Shown here piece after piece: positions 35,507 through 44,794 of a stretch of DNA of 64,000 nucleotides. The stretch covers positions 2,480,001 through 2,544,000 of the forward strand of contig NZ_CP029033.1 in assembly GCF_003073475.1 (NCBI RefSeq). The letters are read 5' to 3'. The notes beneath the pieces are model-generated. The model was not told where the DNA came from, did not search any database, and was given only the letters and a program-made list of their open reading frames with translations. The stretch is from Actinobaculum sp. 313 (GTDB lineage: Bacteria > Actinomycetota > Actinomycetes > Actinomycetales > Actinomycetaceae). The translations under genes and the position numbers were made by a program. Numbering within the stretch: position 1 is the stretch's first letter; each line of letters begins with the position of its first letter.

Positions 35507-36181
35507 TTGAGCACTATTCTGATCGTGGAAGACGAGGTCCGAATCGCCTCATTCATCGCCAAGGGTCTCAAGGCAGCAGGTTTCACCTCCGAATCAACGG
35601 CGTCCGGCGAGGAGGCTGCCCTTCTAGCAACCCACGGAGAGTTCGACCTCATCATCCTGGATGTTGGCCTACCTGATATCGATGGCTTTGAAGTCCTTGA
35701 ACGTATACGCGGCCAGGGGGTCACCGCACCGGTGATTATGCTGACCGCACGCTCATCGGTCACCGACCGTGTGGCAGGCCTCGAAGGCGGAGCCGACGAC
35801 TACATGCCCAAGCCCTTCTCCTTTGAAGAACTCCTCGCTCGCATTCGTGTGCGTCTGCGAAGCGAACCAGCACAGGGCATCTATCAGGAGCCTGGAGGCA
35901 CCAGCCTCAGCCACAACGGCCTGGTTCTGGATTTCTTGACGCGCCGCGCCCAGGTGGATGGCCAATGGGTTGACCTGTCCGCGCGCGAATTTACCCTCGC
36001 GGAAATGTTCCTTCGTCATCCGCAACAGGTACTCAGCCGCGAACAGCTCCTGAGCGCCGTGTGGGGCATTGATTTCGACCCCGGCTCCAATGTGGTGGAT
36101 GTGTACGTCTCGTATTTGCGCAACAAGCTCGGCAAGGAACGCTTCGAGACGGTTCGGGGTATGGGTTACCGATTGCGCTGA
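35507..36181 (+). CDS. OmpR/PhoB-family response regulator
   Basis: A 224-residue regulator starting at TTG 35507 with GAGGAGG upstream. The receiver domain (1-115) has the acidic pair VEDE, phospho-acceptor Asp in IILDVGLPD, Thr in LTARSS and Lys in PKPF; the C-terminal winged helix (130-224) has SAREFTLAEMFLRHPQQVLS and VDVYVSYLRNKLG. It follows the kinase by 11 bases and is the last gene of the eight-gene operon, so it most likely controls that operon and perhaps the neighbouring membrane protein gene. Confidence 0.93.
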   Translation: MSTILIVEDEVRIASFIAKGLKAAGFTSESTASGEEAALLATHGEFDLIILDVGLPDIDGFEVLERIRGQGVTAPVIMLTARSSVTDRVAGLEGGADDYMPKPFSFEELLARIRVRLRSEPAQGIYQEPGGTSLSHNGLVLDFLTRRAQVDGQWVDLSAREFTLAEMFLRHPQQVLSREQLLSAVWGIDFDPGSNVVDVYVSYLRNKLGKERFETVRGMGYRLR

Positions 36182-36294
36182 CGCCTACCGATCACCACTA
36201 CGCCCGCTGCGGCCACCAGGCTCCCGGAGCCCTTTGATCGACAAGCAATCGCTCGGCCAATCCGGCTACCACGGAAGCCTGGCCCTACCGCAAC

Positions 36295-36696
36295 TCAGTC
36301 GTCGTCGATGTCATCATCGTCGTCGATGTCATCAACGTCGTCATCATCGTCGTCATCGACTGCCACGGGTGCCGCCGGCTTCACAACAACGGGTTGATTA
36401 TTCGTCACTACCGGAGCTGGGTTCTGAGCCGGGCTCTGTGCAGGGTTCTGCGTTGTTGCACCCGCCGGTTCCTCGCTCAGCGAGTCCGTAGGGGCATCTG
36501 TTGTAGTCTCCGTGCTCGGAGCGGAGGCAGGTTCCGTACTGGCTGACGGTGATGCCGGAGTCGTCACGACGACTTCCGGTTCTCGTACCGTCGGACTTGA
36601 GTCATTGGCCATGGCATACAGCCCCCACCCCACAGCCGCTCCAAGGACAGCAATTCCGGTCAAGATGACGCTCAGGCGTCGCCTTTCGAGTCCCAT
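36295..36696 (-). CDS. Membrane-anchored protein with poly-Asp tail
   Basis: A 133-residue protein. ATG 36696 (MGLERRRLSVI) with GAGAGGG upstream is preferred over 36732. One N-terminal membrane helix (SVILTGIAVLGAAVGWGLYAM), an extracytoplasmic Ser/Thr/Pro/Gln-rich region, and a C terminus of almost pure Asp (VAVDDDDDDDVDDIDDDDD) that may bind cations. The tail is encoded by GTC/ATC triplet repeats (36298-36360) and could change length by slippage. It converges on the response regulator gene. No known family. Confidence 0.65.
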   Translation of the reverse strand: MGLERRRLSVILTGIAVLGAAVGWGLYAMANDSSPTVREPEVVVTTPASPSASTEPASAPSTETTTDAPTDSLSEEPAGATTQNPAQSPAQNPAPVVTNNQPVVVKPAAPVAVDDDDDDDVDDIDDDDDIDDD

Positions 36697-36800
36697 GCGT
36701 CTGCCCTCTCTTTCTCTACCACACGCGAGCATTGTCGCCTTGTACTGTTAAGTACAGCAGGCACGGATGAGATGCGCGTCGGCAGCAGATGAGAAAACTC

Positions 36801-37298
36801 TTATGAAGCTACTTGGTCGTCATTGTCCTGTTCCCGCCGCCGCGCGGGCAAGCGTGGACGCCAAAGCACAAGCTCAGCACCGGAACTGTACTGCCGGAGG
36901 CGCTGTCGCAACTCCTCTTGATGGGATACGACGACGACGTCGCCGTCGGCAGCGGCAGCGAACACCCGGTGTTCCAGCATCCGGTACCGCTCCAGGAGTT
37001 CATCGCGTTCCGCGACCTGCTTTTGTAGCCGCGCCACTTGCCTCCTGAGTTTGGCAGCATCGTTTTCCAGATCGATAATGCGTGAAATTCCGGCGAGGTT
37101 GATGCCCTCCTCCTGGGAAAGGCGCTGTATCTCAATGAGCCGGTCGACGTCGGCCAGCGAATAGCGCCGGCCACCGCCACGGGTACGGCGGGCGGGAACC
37201 AGGCCTAGGCGATCATACTGCCGGAGTGTCTGCGGGTGCATTCCTGCCAGCTGCGCCGCAACGGACACGGTAAGGATCGCGGCATCTCGACTAGCCAT
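36801..37298 (-). CDS. hspR: HspR, MerR-type repressor of the HSP70 operon
   Basis: A 165-residue repressor. The MerR-type winged helix is clear (VAAQLAGMHPQTLRQYDRLGL, GGGRRYSLADVDRLIEIQRL, GINLAGISRIIDLE), followed by a coiled coil (AAKLRRQVARLQKQVAERDELL). It binds HAIR operators (CTTGAGT-N7-ACTCAAG) with DnaK as co-repressor. Last gene of the leftward dnaK-grpE-dnaJ-hspR operon, six bases after dnaJ; a HAIR-like site lies before dnaK at 41139-41159, so the loop is closed. Confidence 0.95.
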   Translation of the reverse strand: MASRDAAILTVSVAAQLAGMHPQTLRQYDRLGLVPARRTRGGGRRYSLADVDRLIEIQRLSQEEGINLAGISRIIDLENDAAKLRRQVARLQKQVAERDELLERYRMLEHRVFAAAADGDVVVVSHQEELRQRLRQYSSGAELVLWRPRLPARRREQDNDDQVAS

Positions 37299-37304
37299 GA
37301 GTCA

Positions 37305-38324
37305 TCAGCTCCTCGCTAGGTTCTTGAACTCCGCCCGCGGATCGGCATCACGTGTGGCGGCCGCGAATACCTGCACTGCCCGGCGTGCCTCGTCAGAGAG
37401 CGATTTGGGCACCGCCACCTTGAGCCGCACGTACATATCGCCGTTACCGTGCCCCTGCGGAAGCCCCTTACGTTTGACGCGCAGCAACTTATCCGTAGAC
37501 GATCCAGCCGGAATCTTCACTTGCACGTTCTTTCCGTCCAATGTCGGGACCTCCACCGTGGCGCCGAGAGCAGCCTCCGCGAAGGAAACCGGCACATTGA
37601 CATACACGTCCTTGCCACGCACCTCGTAAACCGGGTGCTTCTCCACATGGACCGTGATGATAATGTCACCATTCTCCCCACCATTTCGGCCCTCGCCGCC
37701 CTTGCCCGCAATACGGATCTGTTGACCATCAAGAACCCCGGCGGGGATCCGGGCTGTCACGGAATTGCCACGCGCCGTCTGCACCTTGACCGTCGTCCCG
37801 GCCACGGCTTGGCGCAGTGTAATGGAGATTTCCGAGCGGAGATCGCTGCCGCGTTCAGGCCGACGGCTGGATCCAAAACCAAAACCTCGGGACCGGCCGG
37901 TAGTCGAGCGGCCTCGTGCCGTTCCTCCGAACATTGATGACAACATGTCGTCAAGCCCAACACCTCCGGCATTTCCCGAGGAGAAACGAACATTGGAGCC
38001 CGGGCCGAACATGGAGGAGAAAATATCCTCGAATCCACCGTTCGCGGCGCTCCCGGAACCACCGGCGGCAAATCGCGGCCCGCCACTGCCGAAGGCACGG
38101 ATGGCATCGTACTGCTTCCGGTCCTCTTCATTGGAGAGGACCTGGTAAGCCTCGCCGATCTCCTTGAAGCGTTCTTCGGCTGCTCTGTCACCCGGGTTGC
38201 GGTCCGGGTGATACTGGCGGGCAAGCTTGCGGTACGCCTTCTTAATCTCCTCGGCGGAGGCGGTTTTCGACACCCCGAGGGCCTTATAGAAATCCTTCTG
38301 AATCCAGTCCTGACTCGCTGCCAT
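37305..38324 (-). CDS. dnaJ: DnaJ-family co-chaperone without zinc finger
   Basis: A 339-residue Hsp40. J-domain with HPD ([19 protein letters not shown]), then a Gly/Phe-rich region (about 80-160), then C-terminal substrate-binding domains ([34 protein letters not shown]). None of the CxxCxGxG zinc motifs are present, so it is a class II / CbpA-like DnaJ, as found in several actinobacterial dnaK operons. It delivers substrates to DnaK and stimulates its ATPase. It is followed by hspR. Confidence 0.93.
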   Translation of the reverse strand: MAASQDWIQKDFYKALGVSKTASAEEIKKAYRKLARQYHPDRNPGDRAAEERFKEIGEAYQVLSNEEDRKQYDAIRAFGSGGPRFAAGGSGSAANGGFEDIFSSMFGPGSNVRFSSGNAGGVGLDDMLSSMFGGTARGRSTTGRSRGFGFGSSRRPERGSDLRSEISITLRQAVAGTTVKVQTARGNSVTARIPAGVLDGQQIRIAGKGGEGRNGGENGDIIITVHVEKHPVYEVRGKDVYVNVPVSFAEAALGATVEVPTLDGKNVQVKIPAGSSTDKLLRVKRKGLPQGHGNGDMYVRLKVAVPKSLSDEARRAVQVFAAATRDADPRAEFKNLARS

Positions 38325-38385
38325 TACACCTCACCTCCTTGGTAGTCCACCGCTCGGCGTGCCCGGCGGTGCATCATTCATGTCC

Positions 38386-38417
38386 ATTGTGGCGGACCCC
38401 GTTGGGCCCGCCACAAT
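38386..38417 (-). other. Hairpin between grpE and dnaJ
   Basis: ATTGTGGCGG (38386-38395) is the exact complement of CCGCCACAAT (38408-38417) around 12 bases. It lies in the only sizeable gap inside the HSP70 operon (103 bases), so it may attenuate or stabilise the mRNA and so lower dnaJ-hspR relative to dnaK-grpE. Confidence 0.65.
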
Positions 38418-38427
38418 CAGGATATTG

Positions 38428-39087
38428 TCACTGCGGGGAAACCACTCCCACACGTGCTGCTCGCAGTACCTTGTCACCCAAGCGGTAGCCCGGTTGAATC
38501 AAAGTCCCCACGGTTTCACTGGTCGCTTCCGCGGATGTCTCATGCATCAGCGCCTCGTGAATTTGCGGATCGAACTCGTCGCCGACGGCTCCGAAGCGCT
38601 CAACCCCATAATTCGTTAGCAGGCTCTGTTCAACCTTCTCCGCAATCAACCCGGTTGGACCGCTCAGGTCACCGTGTTGGCGTGCGAGTTCGATATCGTC
38701 CAGCACCGGCAGCAGGGTCTCAATCACGGCGGAGATGCCTTCTTCCCGGCGCTGCACTCCCTCTTGCTTGGAGCGTCGAACATAGCCGTGGTACTCCTGC
38801 TGCAGGTTGTAGTGGTCAGCGCGCGCACGGGCAAGCTGCTCCTCCAGCGAAGAGATCGTCGCCATGGCTTCGGAGAGTGGGTCTGTTAGTTCCTCGGCAG
38901 ACTCGGCCGCGGCGGCGGAGCCGGTGGTTTCACCGGCGCGCTCGGCAGTAGCTTCCTCTGCAAGGGGCTTCTGCCCATCCGCAGCGCGAGCTTCCTCCGC
39001 GCCCTGAGAAGCATCGTCCGGCGGTGAACCATCTACCGGCTCCCATTCCTCGGGCGTCCGCTCATCATTGCCGTTATTCACAGTCAC
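38428..39087 (-). CDS. grpE: GrpE nucleotide exchange factor
   Basis: A 219-residue homodimeric exchange factor for DnaK. N-terminal about 90 residues are acidic and disordered; then the long helix ([23 protein letters not shown]) and the C-terminal beta domain ([40 protein letters not shown]). Its start overlaps the dnaK stop by four bases. Confidence 0.95.
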   Translation of the reverse strand: MTVNNGNDERTPEEWEPVDGSPPDDASQGAEEARAADGQKPLAEEATAERAGETTGSAAAAESAEELTDPLSEAMATISSLEEQLARARADHYNLQQEYHGYVRRSKQEGVQRREEGISAVIETLLPVLDDIELARQHGDLSGPTGLIAEKVEQSLLTNYGVERFGAVGDEFDPQIHEALMHETSAEATSETVGTLIQPGYRLGDKVLRAARVGVVSPQ

Positions 39088-40961
39088 TTGTTGTTATCCT
39101 CGTCGTCAACGATTTCCGCGTCCACAACCTCCTCATCCGAGGATTGCTCGGCGCCGGCGGTCTGCCCCGCTTGACCGGCATCGGTAAATCCACCGGACTG
39201 CTCGGCCTGGGTCTGTGCGTACAATGCCTGACCGATAGCCTGCGACTTCTCGTTGAGCTCATTCAGCGCGGTCCGTACGGCATCCGTGTCGTCACCCTTG
39301 AGTGCCTCACGTACCTTGTCTGTAGCCTCCTTGACCTCGGTGGAGACACTGTCCGGAAGTTTGTCCGCGTTGTCCTTGAGGAGCTGGTCGATGGAGTACA
39401 CCGTCTGCTCCGCCTGGTTACGCGTCTCCGCGTCCTCCTTGCGCTTGGCGTCATCGGCGGCATGCGCCTCGGCCTCCTTGACCATGCGGTCAATCTCATC
39501 CTTCGGAAGGGCTGAGCCGCCGGTGATGGTCATCGACTGCTCCTTGCCGGTCGCCTTGTCACGCGCCGATACGTGCACGATTCCGTTGGCGTCGATATCG
39601 AAGGTAACCTCGATCTGCGGAATACCGCGCGGCGCCGGGGCGATGCCGGTCAAGTCGAAGGTGCCCAGCGGCTTGTTGTCACGGGTGAACTCGCGTTCCC
39701 CCTGGAACACCTGGATGGATACCGATGGCTGGTTGTCCTCTGCGGTGGAGAAGGTCTCCGAGCGCTTCGTCGGGATCGCGGTGTTCCGCTCGATCAACTT
39801 AGTCATAATGCCGCCCTTGGTCTCGATGCCGAGGGATAGCGGGGTCACGTCGATGAGGAGTACATCCTTGCGGTCGCCGGTGATAACACCAGACTGCAGA
39901 GCGGCACCGACGGCGACGACCTCATCGGGGTTCACACCCTTGTTCGGTTCCCGGCCTCCGGTCAGATCCTTGACCACATCTGATACGGCCGGCATGCGGG
40001 TAGAACCTCCCACCAACACCACGTGGTCAATCTCCGAGACCTTGATACCGGCGTCACGGATGACATTGGCGAAAGGCTGCTTTGTACGCTCCAGCAGATC
40101 CTTCGTCATTTCCTCGAACTTCGCACGGGAAAGCGTCTCATCCACATGAATCGGACCGGAATCCGACATGGAGATATACGGCAGCGAGATCGAGGTCGTC
40201 GTGGCGGAAGAGAGTTCCTTCTTCGCCTTCTCGGCGGCCTCACGCAGGCGCTGCAGCGCGATCTTATCCTTGGACAGGTCGGCGCCGGAGGAGGCCTTGA
40301 CCTGCTCCACAAGCCAATCAACAATGCGCTGGTCCCAGTCGTCACCACCGAGACGGTTATCACCGGAGGTGGCACGCACCTGGATGGTGGAAAAGCCGTC
40401 GTCGTCCTTACCCACTTCCAGCAGGGAGACATCAAAGGTACCGCCACCCAGATCGAAAACGAGGATCAACTCATCTTCCTTACCCTTCTCCAGGCCGTAG
40501 GCCAGAGCGGCAGCGGTCGGCTCATTGACAATACGCTGTACATTTAGACCGGCGATAGCTCCGGCGTCCTTGGTGGCCTGCCGTTGCGCATCGTTGAAGT
40601 AGGCAGGAACGGTGATAACCGCGTCGGTCACCGTGTCGCCCAGGTATGCTTCCGCATCCTTCTTCAGCTTCTGAAGAATGAAGGCCGAGATTTGCTGCGG
40701 TGTATAGGTTGTTCCGTCGATATCCACCTTCCAGTCAGTACCCATGTGGCGCTTGACGGAGGAGATCGTCCGATCAACGTTTGTCACCGCCTGCCGCTTG
40801 GCTACTTCGCCAACTAGCACTTCGCCCGTCTTCGAAAAGCCGACGACGGAGGGCGTGGTTCGCGCCCCTTCCGCGTTTGCGATAACAGTGGGTTCGCCAC
40901 CCTCCAGGACGGTGACGCAGGAATTCGTTGTGCCAAGGTCGATACCGACTGCACGTGCCAT
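39084..40961 (-). CDS. dnaK: Hsp70 chaperone DnaK
   Basis: A 625-residue chaperone, full length. ATPase domain signatures [25 protein letters not shown] and [17 protein letters not shown]; hydrophobic linker [15 protein letters not shown]; substrate domain and lid ending in the acidic [15 protein letters not shown]. It is the first gene of the HSP70 operon. Its expression should be limited by HspR acting at the HAIR-like site in the 180 bases upstream. Confidence 0.98.
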   Translation of the reverse strand: MARAVGIDLGTTNSCVTVLEGGEPTVIANAEGARTTPSVVGFSKTGEVLVGEVAKRQAVTNVDRTISSVKRHMGTDWKVDIDGTTYTPQQISAFILQKLKKDAEAYLGDTVTDAVITVPAYFNDAQRQATKDAGAIAGLNVQRIVNEPTAAALAYGLEKGKEDELILVFDLGGGTFDVSLLEVGKDDDGFSTIQVRATSGDNRLGGDDWDQRIVDWLVEQVKASSGADLSKDKIALQRLREAAEKAKKELSSATTTSISLPYISMSDSGPIHVDETLSRAKFEEMTKDLLERTKQPFANVIRDAGIKVSEIDHVVLVGGSTRMPAVSDVVKDLTGGREPNKGVNPDEVVAVGAALQSGVITGDRKDVLLIDVTPLSLGIETKGGIMTKLIERNTAIPTKRSETFSTAEDNQPSVSIQVFQGEREFTRDNKPLGTFDLTGIAPAPRGIPQIEVTFDIDANGIVHVSARDKATGKEQSMTITGGSALPKDEIDRMVKEAEAHAADDAKRKEDAETRNQAEQTVYSIDQLLKDNADKLPDSVSTEVKEATDKVREALKGDDTDAVRTALNELNEKSQAIGQALYAQTQAEQSGGFTDAGQAGQTAGAEQSSDEEVVDAEIVDDEDNNK

Positions 40962-41411
40962 ATCTTCTCTCCTATCCGGGGCGCTCGCCGCGCCCGCTGG
41001 CGCTTAAACCGGCAAGTCTAAGCGCCCTTAACGTTGTATTCGCGGGTCGTCCGGCCGAAGGCTGCATAAGTAACCTCGGCGGTTGCACCCTTCAAGTCTG
41101 AACCACCGGCGGACTTGTGTCCAACCGACTGGGCCATTCTTGAGTCTACTAAGCTCAACTTTTGTTCTCGCCCATATATTCCATCCACATTGACGCAGAT
41201 ACATGAGGACCGTCACATCGAGTCGGATTTGGTGATCGTTCCGACAGCGGAGCGCATGAAGCCATGACTCCACTGAGAGCAGGTGGGGCGTAGTATACGC
41301 GCGGATTCAGAGAATGTCGCGCTGAAGGCGTGGGGAATGATACCCATAGCCAACTCTCGCGATCAGCGTTAGCGTGAGAACGTACAGTCACACGAATCAA
41401 TTGGAGTGAAT
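40962..41411. other. Divergent control region between dnaK and the lipoprotein cluster
   Basis: 450 bases without a supported gene. It carries the HAIR-like operator (41139-41159) about 180 bases from dnaK, and on the other side the start region of the first lipoprotein gene with TTGGAG as ribosome site (41401-41406). The promoters of both transcription units must lie here. Confidence 0.6.
41139..41159 (-). promoter_or_regulatory. HAIR-like operator for HspR
   Basis: CTTGAGT-CTACTAA-GCTCAAC: the left half equals the HAIR consensus (CTTGAGT), the spacer is the expected seven bases, and the right half keeps five of seven (consensus ACTCAAG). It lies upstream of dnaK in an operon that encodes HspR, so function is very likely. 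Confidence 0.8.
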
Positions 41412-42290
41412 ATGACTCACACACGTTTTCTCACATCGCTCGGTGCCGTCGCATTAGCAGGCGCACTCGCACTATCGGGCTGCGGTAACAACTCGAACAG
41501 CAAGGAGACGACCGCTGGCACTTCCGAAGATGCCACCGTATCTGCGAACAATGCCGCAAATGATGACCTCACCGATGAAGAAATCATCGCCAAGGTCAAG
41601 GAAACTGCCGAACAGAGCGAGCAGCTCTCCTTCAACTCGATCACCCGGGACCTCAATGTCCACATGGAGTCATCTGCGCAAATGACAGGGGAAGGAATAC
41701 CATCACAGTCAATGACTGTCACCCTGGATGCTCGTGCGGATAACGACAATCAAACGATGGAGATGAGTGTCAAGGGAAATCTTGGCAGCGATCAGCAGGT
41801 TGACACGACCAGCTACTTCCAGTACGAGGGAGACACTCTCACTGCATACATAAACAACGGCGGGGTCTGGCAGACCACGGCCGTCAGTGCCGATGAGATC
41901 AGCCAAGCAGGTGAAGGAACCACTAACCTTGCGACCATCACAACCCTCGTCGATGGCATCGACAAGGCGACGGTGACACGAGGCGAGGATTCATACACCC
42001 TCACTACCGATCTCGATCCCTCCCTGGTGAAGACGATGTTTGACTACGAGACGGACGCCGAGTCCGTCGGTACGCTGACAATCTCTGTTGACGCCGAAAC
42101 CTTCGAGATATACGAGTTGACGCTCGAAATGGATATGAATATCGAAGACAACGGTTCATCAGGGAACATCGTGATGAATATGAACATGACCTCCGAGCGC
42201 GATGCCGACGAAACCGTCGAAATCCCCGCCGAGGCGCTGGAAGCGGCCGGCACCGCGGGTGCGGGCGACTCAAGCTCTAGCGACAACTGA
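41412..42290 (+). CDS. Lipoprotein 1 of a four-gene paralogous array
   Basis: A 292-residue lipoprotein; lipobox LSGC gives a mature Cys near residue 24. ATG 41412 is preferred over GTG 41406 since GGAG lies five bases upstream. The mature part begins with an acidic helix (LTDEEIIAKVKETAEQSEQL), then beta-rich blocks (TTSYFQYEGDTLTAYINNG, GEDSYTLTTDLDPSLVKTM, GTLTISVDAETFEIYELTLE) and ends VEIPAEALEAAG. The layout recalls the open half-barrel lipoproteins of the LppX/LprG or DUF6612 kind, which bind lipids or ligands at the membrane surface; this is an impression, not a firm assignment. Confidence 0.8.
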   Translation: MTHTRFLTSLGAVALAGALALSGCGNNSNSKETTAGTSEDATVSANNAANDDLTDEEIIAKVKETAEQSEQLSFNSITRDLNVHMESSAQMTGEGIPSQSMTVTLDARADNDNQTMEMSVKGNLGSDQQVDTTSYFQYEGDTLTAYINNGGVWQTTAVSADEISQAGEGTTNLATITTLVDGIDKATVTRGEDSYTLTTDLDPSLVKTMFDYETDAESVGTLTISVDAETFEIYELTLEMDMNIEDNGSSGNIVMNMNMTSERDADETVEIPAEALEAAGTAGAGDSSSSDN

Positions 42291-42300
42291 TCCGGGCCGC

Positions 42301-42330
42301 GCGTTCGTTGCCTTTCGAGGCGACGAACGC
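42301..42330 (+). terminator. UUCG-capped hairpin after lipoprotein 1
   Basis: GCGTTCGTTGCCT (42301-42313) pairs with AGGCGACGAACGC (42318-42330) around the very stable tetraloop TTCG, leaving a 13-bp stem with one wobble pair. Placed 11 bases past the stop codon. Without a T tract it may act as a partial terminator or mRNA stabiliser between paralogues. Confidence 0.7.
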
Positions 42331-42415
42331 ACCTGGGCAGCGGATTTCCACCTCGCGGGGCTCGGTTTTGCCGGGCCCCGCTCCCCGCCACTCAGCTAGT
42401 AATACGGAGCACCCC

Positions 42416-43243
42416 ATGCAACACACACATTCTTCCCGCCTCGTGTCAGTGGTACTGGCACTCGTAGGCGCATTTGCCCTTGCAGCCTGCGGTTCAAGTA
42501 CTCCGCCCCTAACGGAGAGCGAACAAGAAATCTTTGACCGCGTCAAAGAAACCGCACAAGAACGCTCCGCACTCAACTACACCGAGCTTGATGAGGACGC
42601 GGAGCTCGAGATGAACACGAAGCTCGTCGTCAATCCGGCCAATGACAGCGAGACGAGTCTTAGCGTTGACGCCACAATTCTCGGCGACGCGGATACGCAG
42701 CTCCTTCATATGACGGTCGACTCCAAGATGCAGGGCGCCAGGTCGAATTCTGCGCATACCGTTATGTACGGCCAGATTGACGGAGACAGTATGACGCTGT
42801 ACTCGGACGAGTACGGAAGCTGGCAATCGCAGGTCGTCTCCCTGGATAGTCTCAATCTCAGTGGGCAGGATGTAGATCCGGCAGATCTACTTGACTACCT
42901 CTTCAACCTTCAGGACGTAACCGTCACCTCAGATAAGGACTCTTATACCATCAGCGGGAAGATTTCGCCGGACGTCCTTGCCGAACTTTTTAGGGAGTCT
43001 GGCGACCTCGATATCGACGGCGGATCCGCAGAGCTCACGGTTACAGCGGATGCCTCGTCGTACCAAGTCTTCGAGCTAACGCTTGACGTGTCAATCGATG
43101 TAAGCACAGAAGGAGAGAGCGCGCATATGACCATCGAAGTTGGATGGGTCGCACAACGCGATGCGAATGTCGACCTCGAAATCCCCGCCGCGGTTCTGGA
43201 AGCTGCTGGTACGGCACGCGGCACGAGCTCTGACGACAAGTAA
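42416..43243 (+). CDS. Lipoprotein 2 of the paralogous array
   Basis: A 275-residue lipoprotein with lipobox LAAC (mature Cys near 25) started at ATG 42416. Same architecture as its neighbour: acidic helix (LTESEQEIFDRVKETAQERS), middle strands (DGDSMTLYSDEYGSWQSQVV), DKDSYTISGKISPDVLAELF, then SYQVFELTLDVSIDVS and the family end DLEIPAAVLEAAG. More diverged than genes 1 and 3 in the first half. Probably surface ligand binding; unknown. Confidence 0.8.
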   Translation: MQHTHSSRLVSVVLALVGAFALAACGSSTPPLTESEQEIFDRVKETAQERSALNYTELDEDAELEMNTKLVVNPANDSETSLSVDATILGDADTQLLHMTVDSKMQGARSNSAHTVMYGQIDGDSMTLYSDEYGSWQSQVVSLDSLNLSGQDVDPADLLDYLFNLQDVTVTSDKDSYTISGKISPDVLAELFRESGDLDIDGGSAELTVTADASSYQVFELTLDVSIDVSTEGESAHMTIEVGWVAQRDANVDLEIPAAVLEAAGTARGTSSDDK

Positions 43244-43393
43244 TTCCCGCAGCACGTTCAACGCTTTCCTGGCAATGCGCGACACTCGGACGAAGCGCGC
43301 CCGTCCACCGCGGCCCGGCTCGGGCTGGCCCCGAAAGACCGACGGAGCCGACAACACGGCGACAATCAAGAACTTACGGCTAAGGAGACCCTT

Positions 43394-44296
43394 TTGAAAC
43401 ACCGACGCACCCCATATCGCGCCTTGGCCGCATTCGCCGTCGCCGGGTTGATTGTTTCCGGATGCGGCAACAGCGCTCAAGAAGAAGCGACTACCAGCAC
43501 TTCAACAACCACTGATGGTCCGACCACTACGCTCAGTGAGATCAACAGCGAGTTAACAGACGAAGAAATCGTCGCGAAGGCAAAAGAGGTGGCCTCCCAG
43601 AACAGGGAGTCCTTCTTCACCCATCTCACGCAGGATCGCAATCTTCACCTAGAAATCTCCCGCGAGGTAACAACAGCTGTGGGCGAAGAACCGCGATCTA
43701 TCGATAGTGTCATTGATATCCGCGTCGATAGCAGCACTCAGACACTGGAAATCAAAGCAAGCGAAGCCGATGGGCAAGCGCAGCCAACCGAAACCACCAG
43801 TTACTTCAAGTACGACGGTGAGACCGCGACAGTCTATTCCTTTGATTCTGGTACGTGGAGTTCGTCCACCGTGTCCGCCAACGAGATCGCCTCCATTAGC
43901 CCCCAATCGCTGAATGACGTTGTGCTGGACACCGGCGTCGCCTACAGTTGGGTTGCTATGCTCGCCGATGCGGAAGTCGCCCGCGACGGCGAGGATTCTT
44001 ACACCATCACCGGAAAAGTGACCCCCGAGTCTTTCAGTAGCTATTTTGACGGTAATGTCACGGCAGAATCAGATTCTCCCGGTACTCTGACGCTTTCGGT
44101 TGATGCAGAGTCCTTCGAGCTGTACGAGTGGACAATAGAACTAGACACCGAAACAACCGATCACGTGATCAACCGAAACGACAGCCTCAAAACAACCATT
44201 AGGGCAACGGCAGAGCGCGACCCTGACGTTGACCTCGAAATCCCCGCCGCGGTTCTGGATGCGGCGGGAGACCCAGCCGACTCCGGAGACAACTGA
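43394..44296 (+). CDS. Lipoprotein 3 of the paralogous array
   Basis: A 300-residue lipoprotein started at TTG 43394 with an AAGGAGA ribosome site seven bases upstream; lipobox VSGC. It has a Thr-rich linker, LTDEEIVAKAKEVASQNRE, TTSYFKYDGETATVYSFDSG, GEDSYTITGKVTPESFSSYF, GTLTLSVDAESFELYEWTIE and DLEIPAAVLDAAG. Closest to gene 1, so the pair probably arose by tandem duplication. Confidence 0.8.
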   Translation: MKHRRTPYRALAAFAVAGLIVSGCGNSAQEEATTSTSTTTDGPTTTLSEINSELTDEEIVAKAKEVASQNRESFFTHLTQDRNLHLEISREVTTAVGEEPRSIDSVIDIRVDSSTQTLEIKASEADGQAQPTETTSYFKYDGETATVYSFDSGTWSSSTVSANEIASISPQSLNDVVLDTGVAYSWVAMLADAEVARDGEDSYTITGKVTPESFSSYFDGNVTAESDSPGTLTLSVDAESFELYEWTIELDTETTDHVINRNDSLKTTIRATAERDPDVDLEIPAAVLDAAGDPADSGDN

Positions 44297-44362
44297 TCAG
44301 CCTGCGCCCTGCTCGGCTAGTCTGGATATACATCAGCGTCACCCAACTACGGCTTGAGCCCC

Positions 44363-44794
44363 ATGACCCGCCACTCGCGAATTCACCTCACTCTCCTCGT
44401 ATGTGCGCTCATGGCTGGCCAGCTGCTCGCAGGTTGCAGCGGTCAGGAGGCAAGCGCACCACAAACGGGGATGGCTCTGCCAACCGTCGCCACCGAATCA
44501 CCTCATACGCAAGAAGAAAGTATCGTCGGCTTCGTTCCTGCCAATCAACTCCGCGATTCACTCGGTGCCGGAGGAGATATTGCTGGATACGCGAAAGTGA
44601 CCATACATGTCGGCCCAAGCTCCCACCAGATCTTTAACCTCGTACTAGAGTTCTCCTGCGTGATCACTTCAGACAGTGAACCTGTTCCGGCTTCTGATGG
44701 TGGGTCGGCGACCGTTGAAGTCTCGATAACCTTGGAACGCCAGTACCTACCGTCTGCTTTCGACCTCCCGGATGAGCTCGCGGAAGACACCTGA
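44363..44794 (+). CDS. Short lipoprotein 4, internally truncated paralogue
   Basis: A 143-residue lipoprotein started at ATG 44363, lipobox LAGC. After a short linker it goes directly to a diverged version of the last third of the family: GYAKVTIHVGPSSHQIFNLV corresponds to GTLTLSVDAESFELYEWTIE, and the end DLPDELAED to DLEIPAAVLDAAG. About 150 middle residues are missing, so it is either a decaying paralogue or a shortened form with its own role. The reading frame is intact. Confidence 0.65.
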   Translation: MTRHSRIHLTLLVCALMAGQLLAGCSGQEASAPQTGMALPTVATESPHTQEESIVGFVPANQLRDSLGAGGDIAGYAKVTIHVGPSSHQIFNLVLEFSCVITSDSEPVPASDGGSATVEVSITLERQYLPSAFDLPDELAEDT

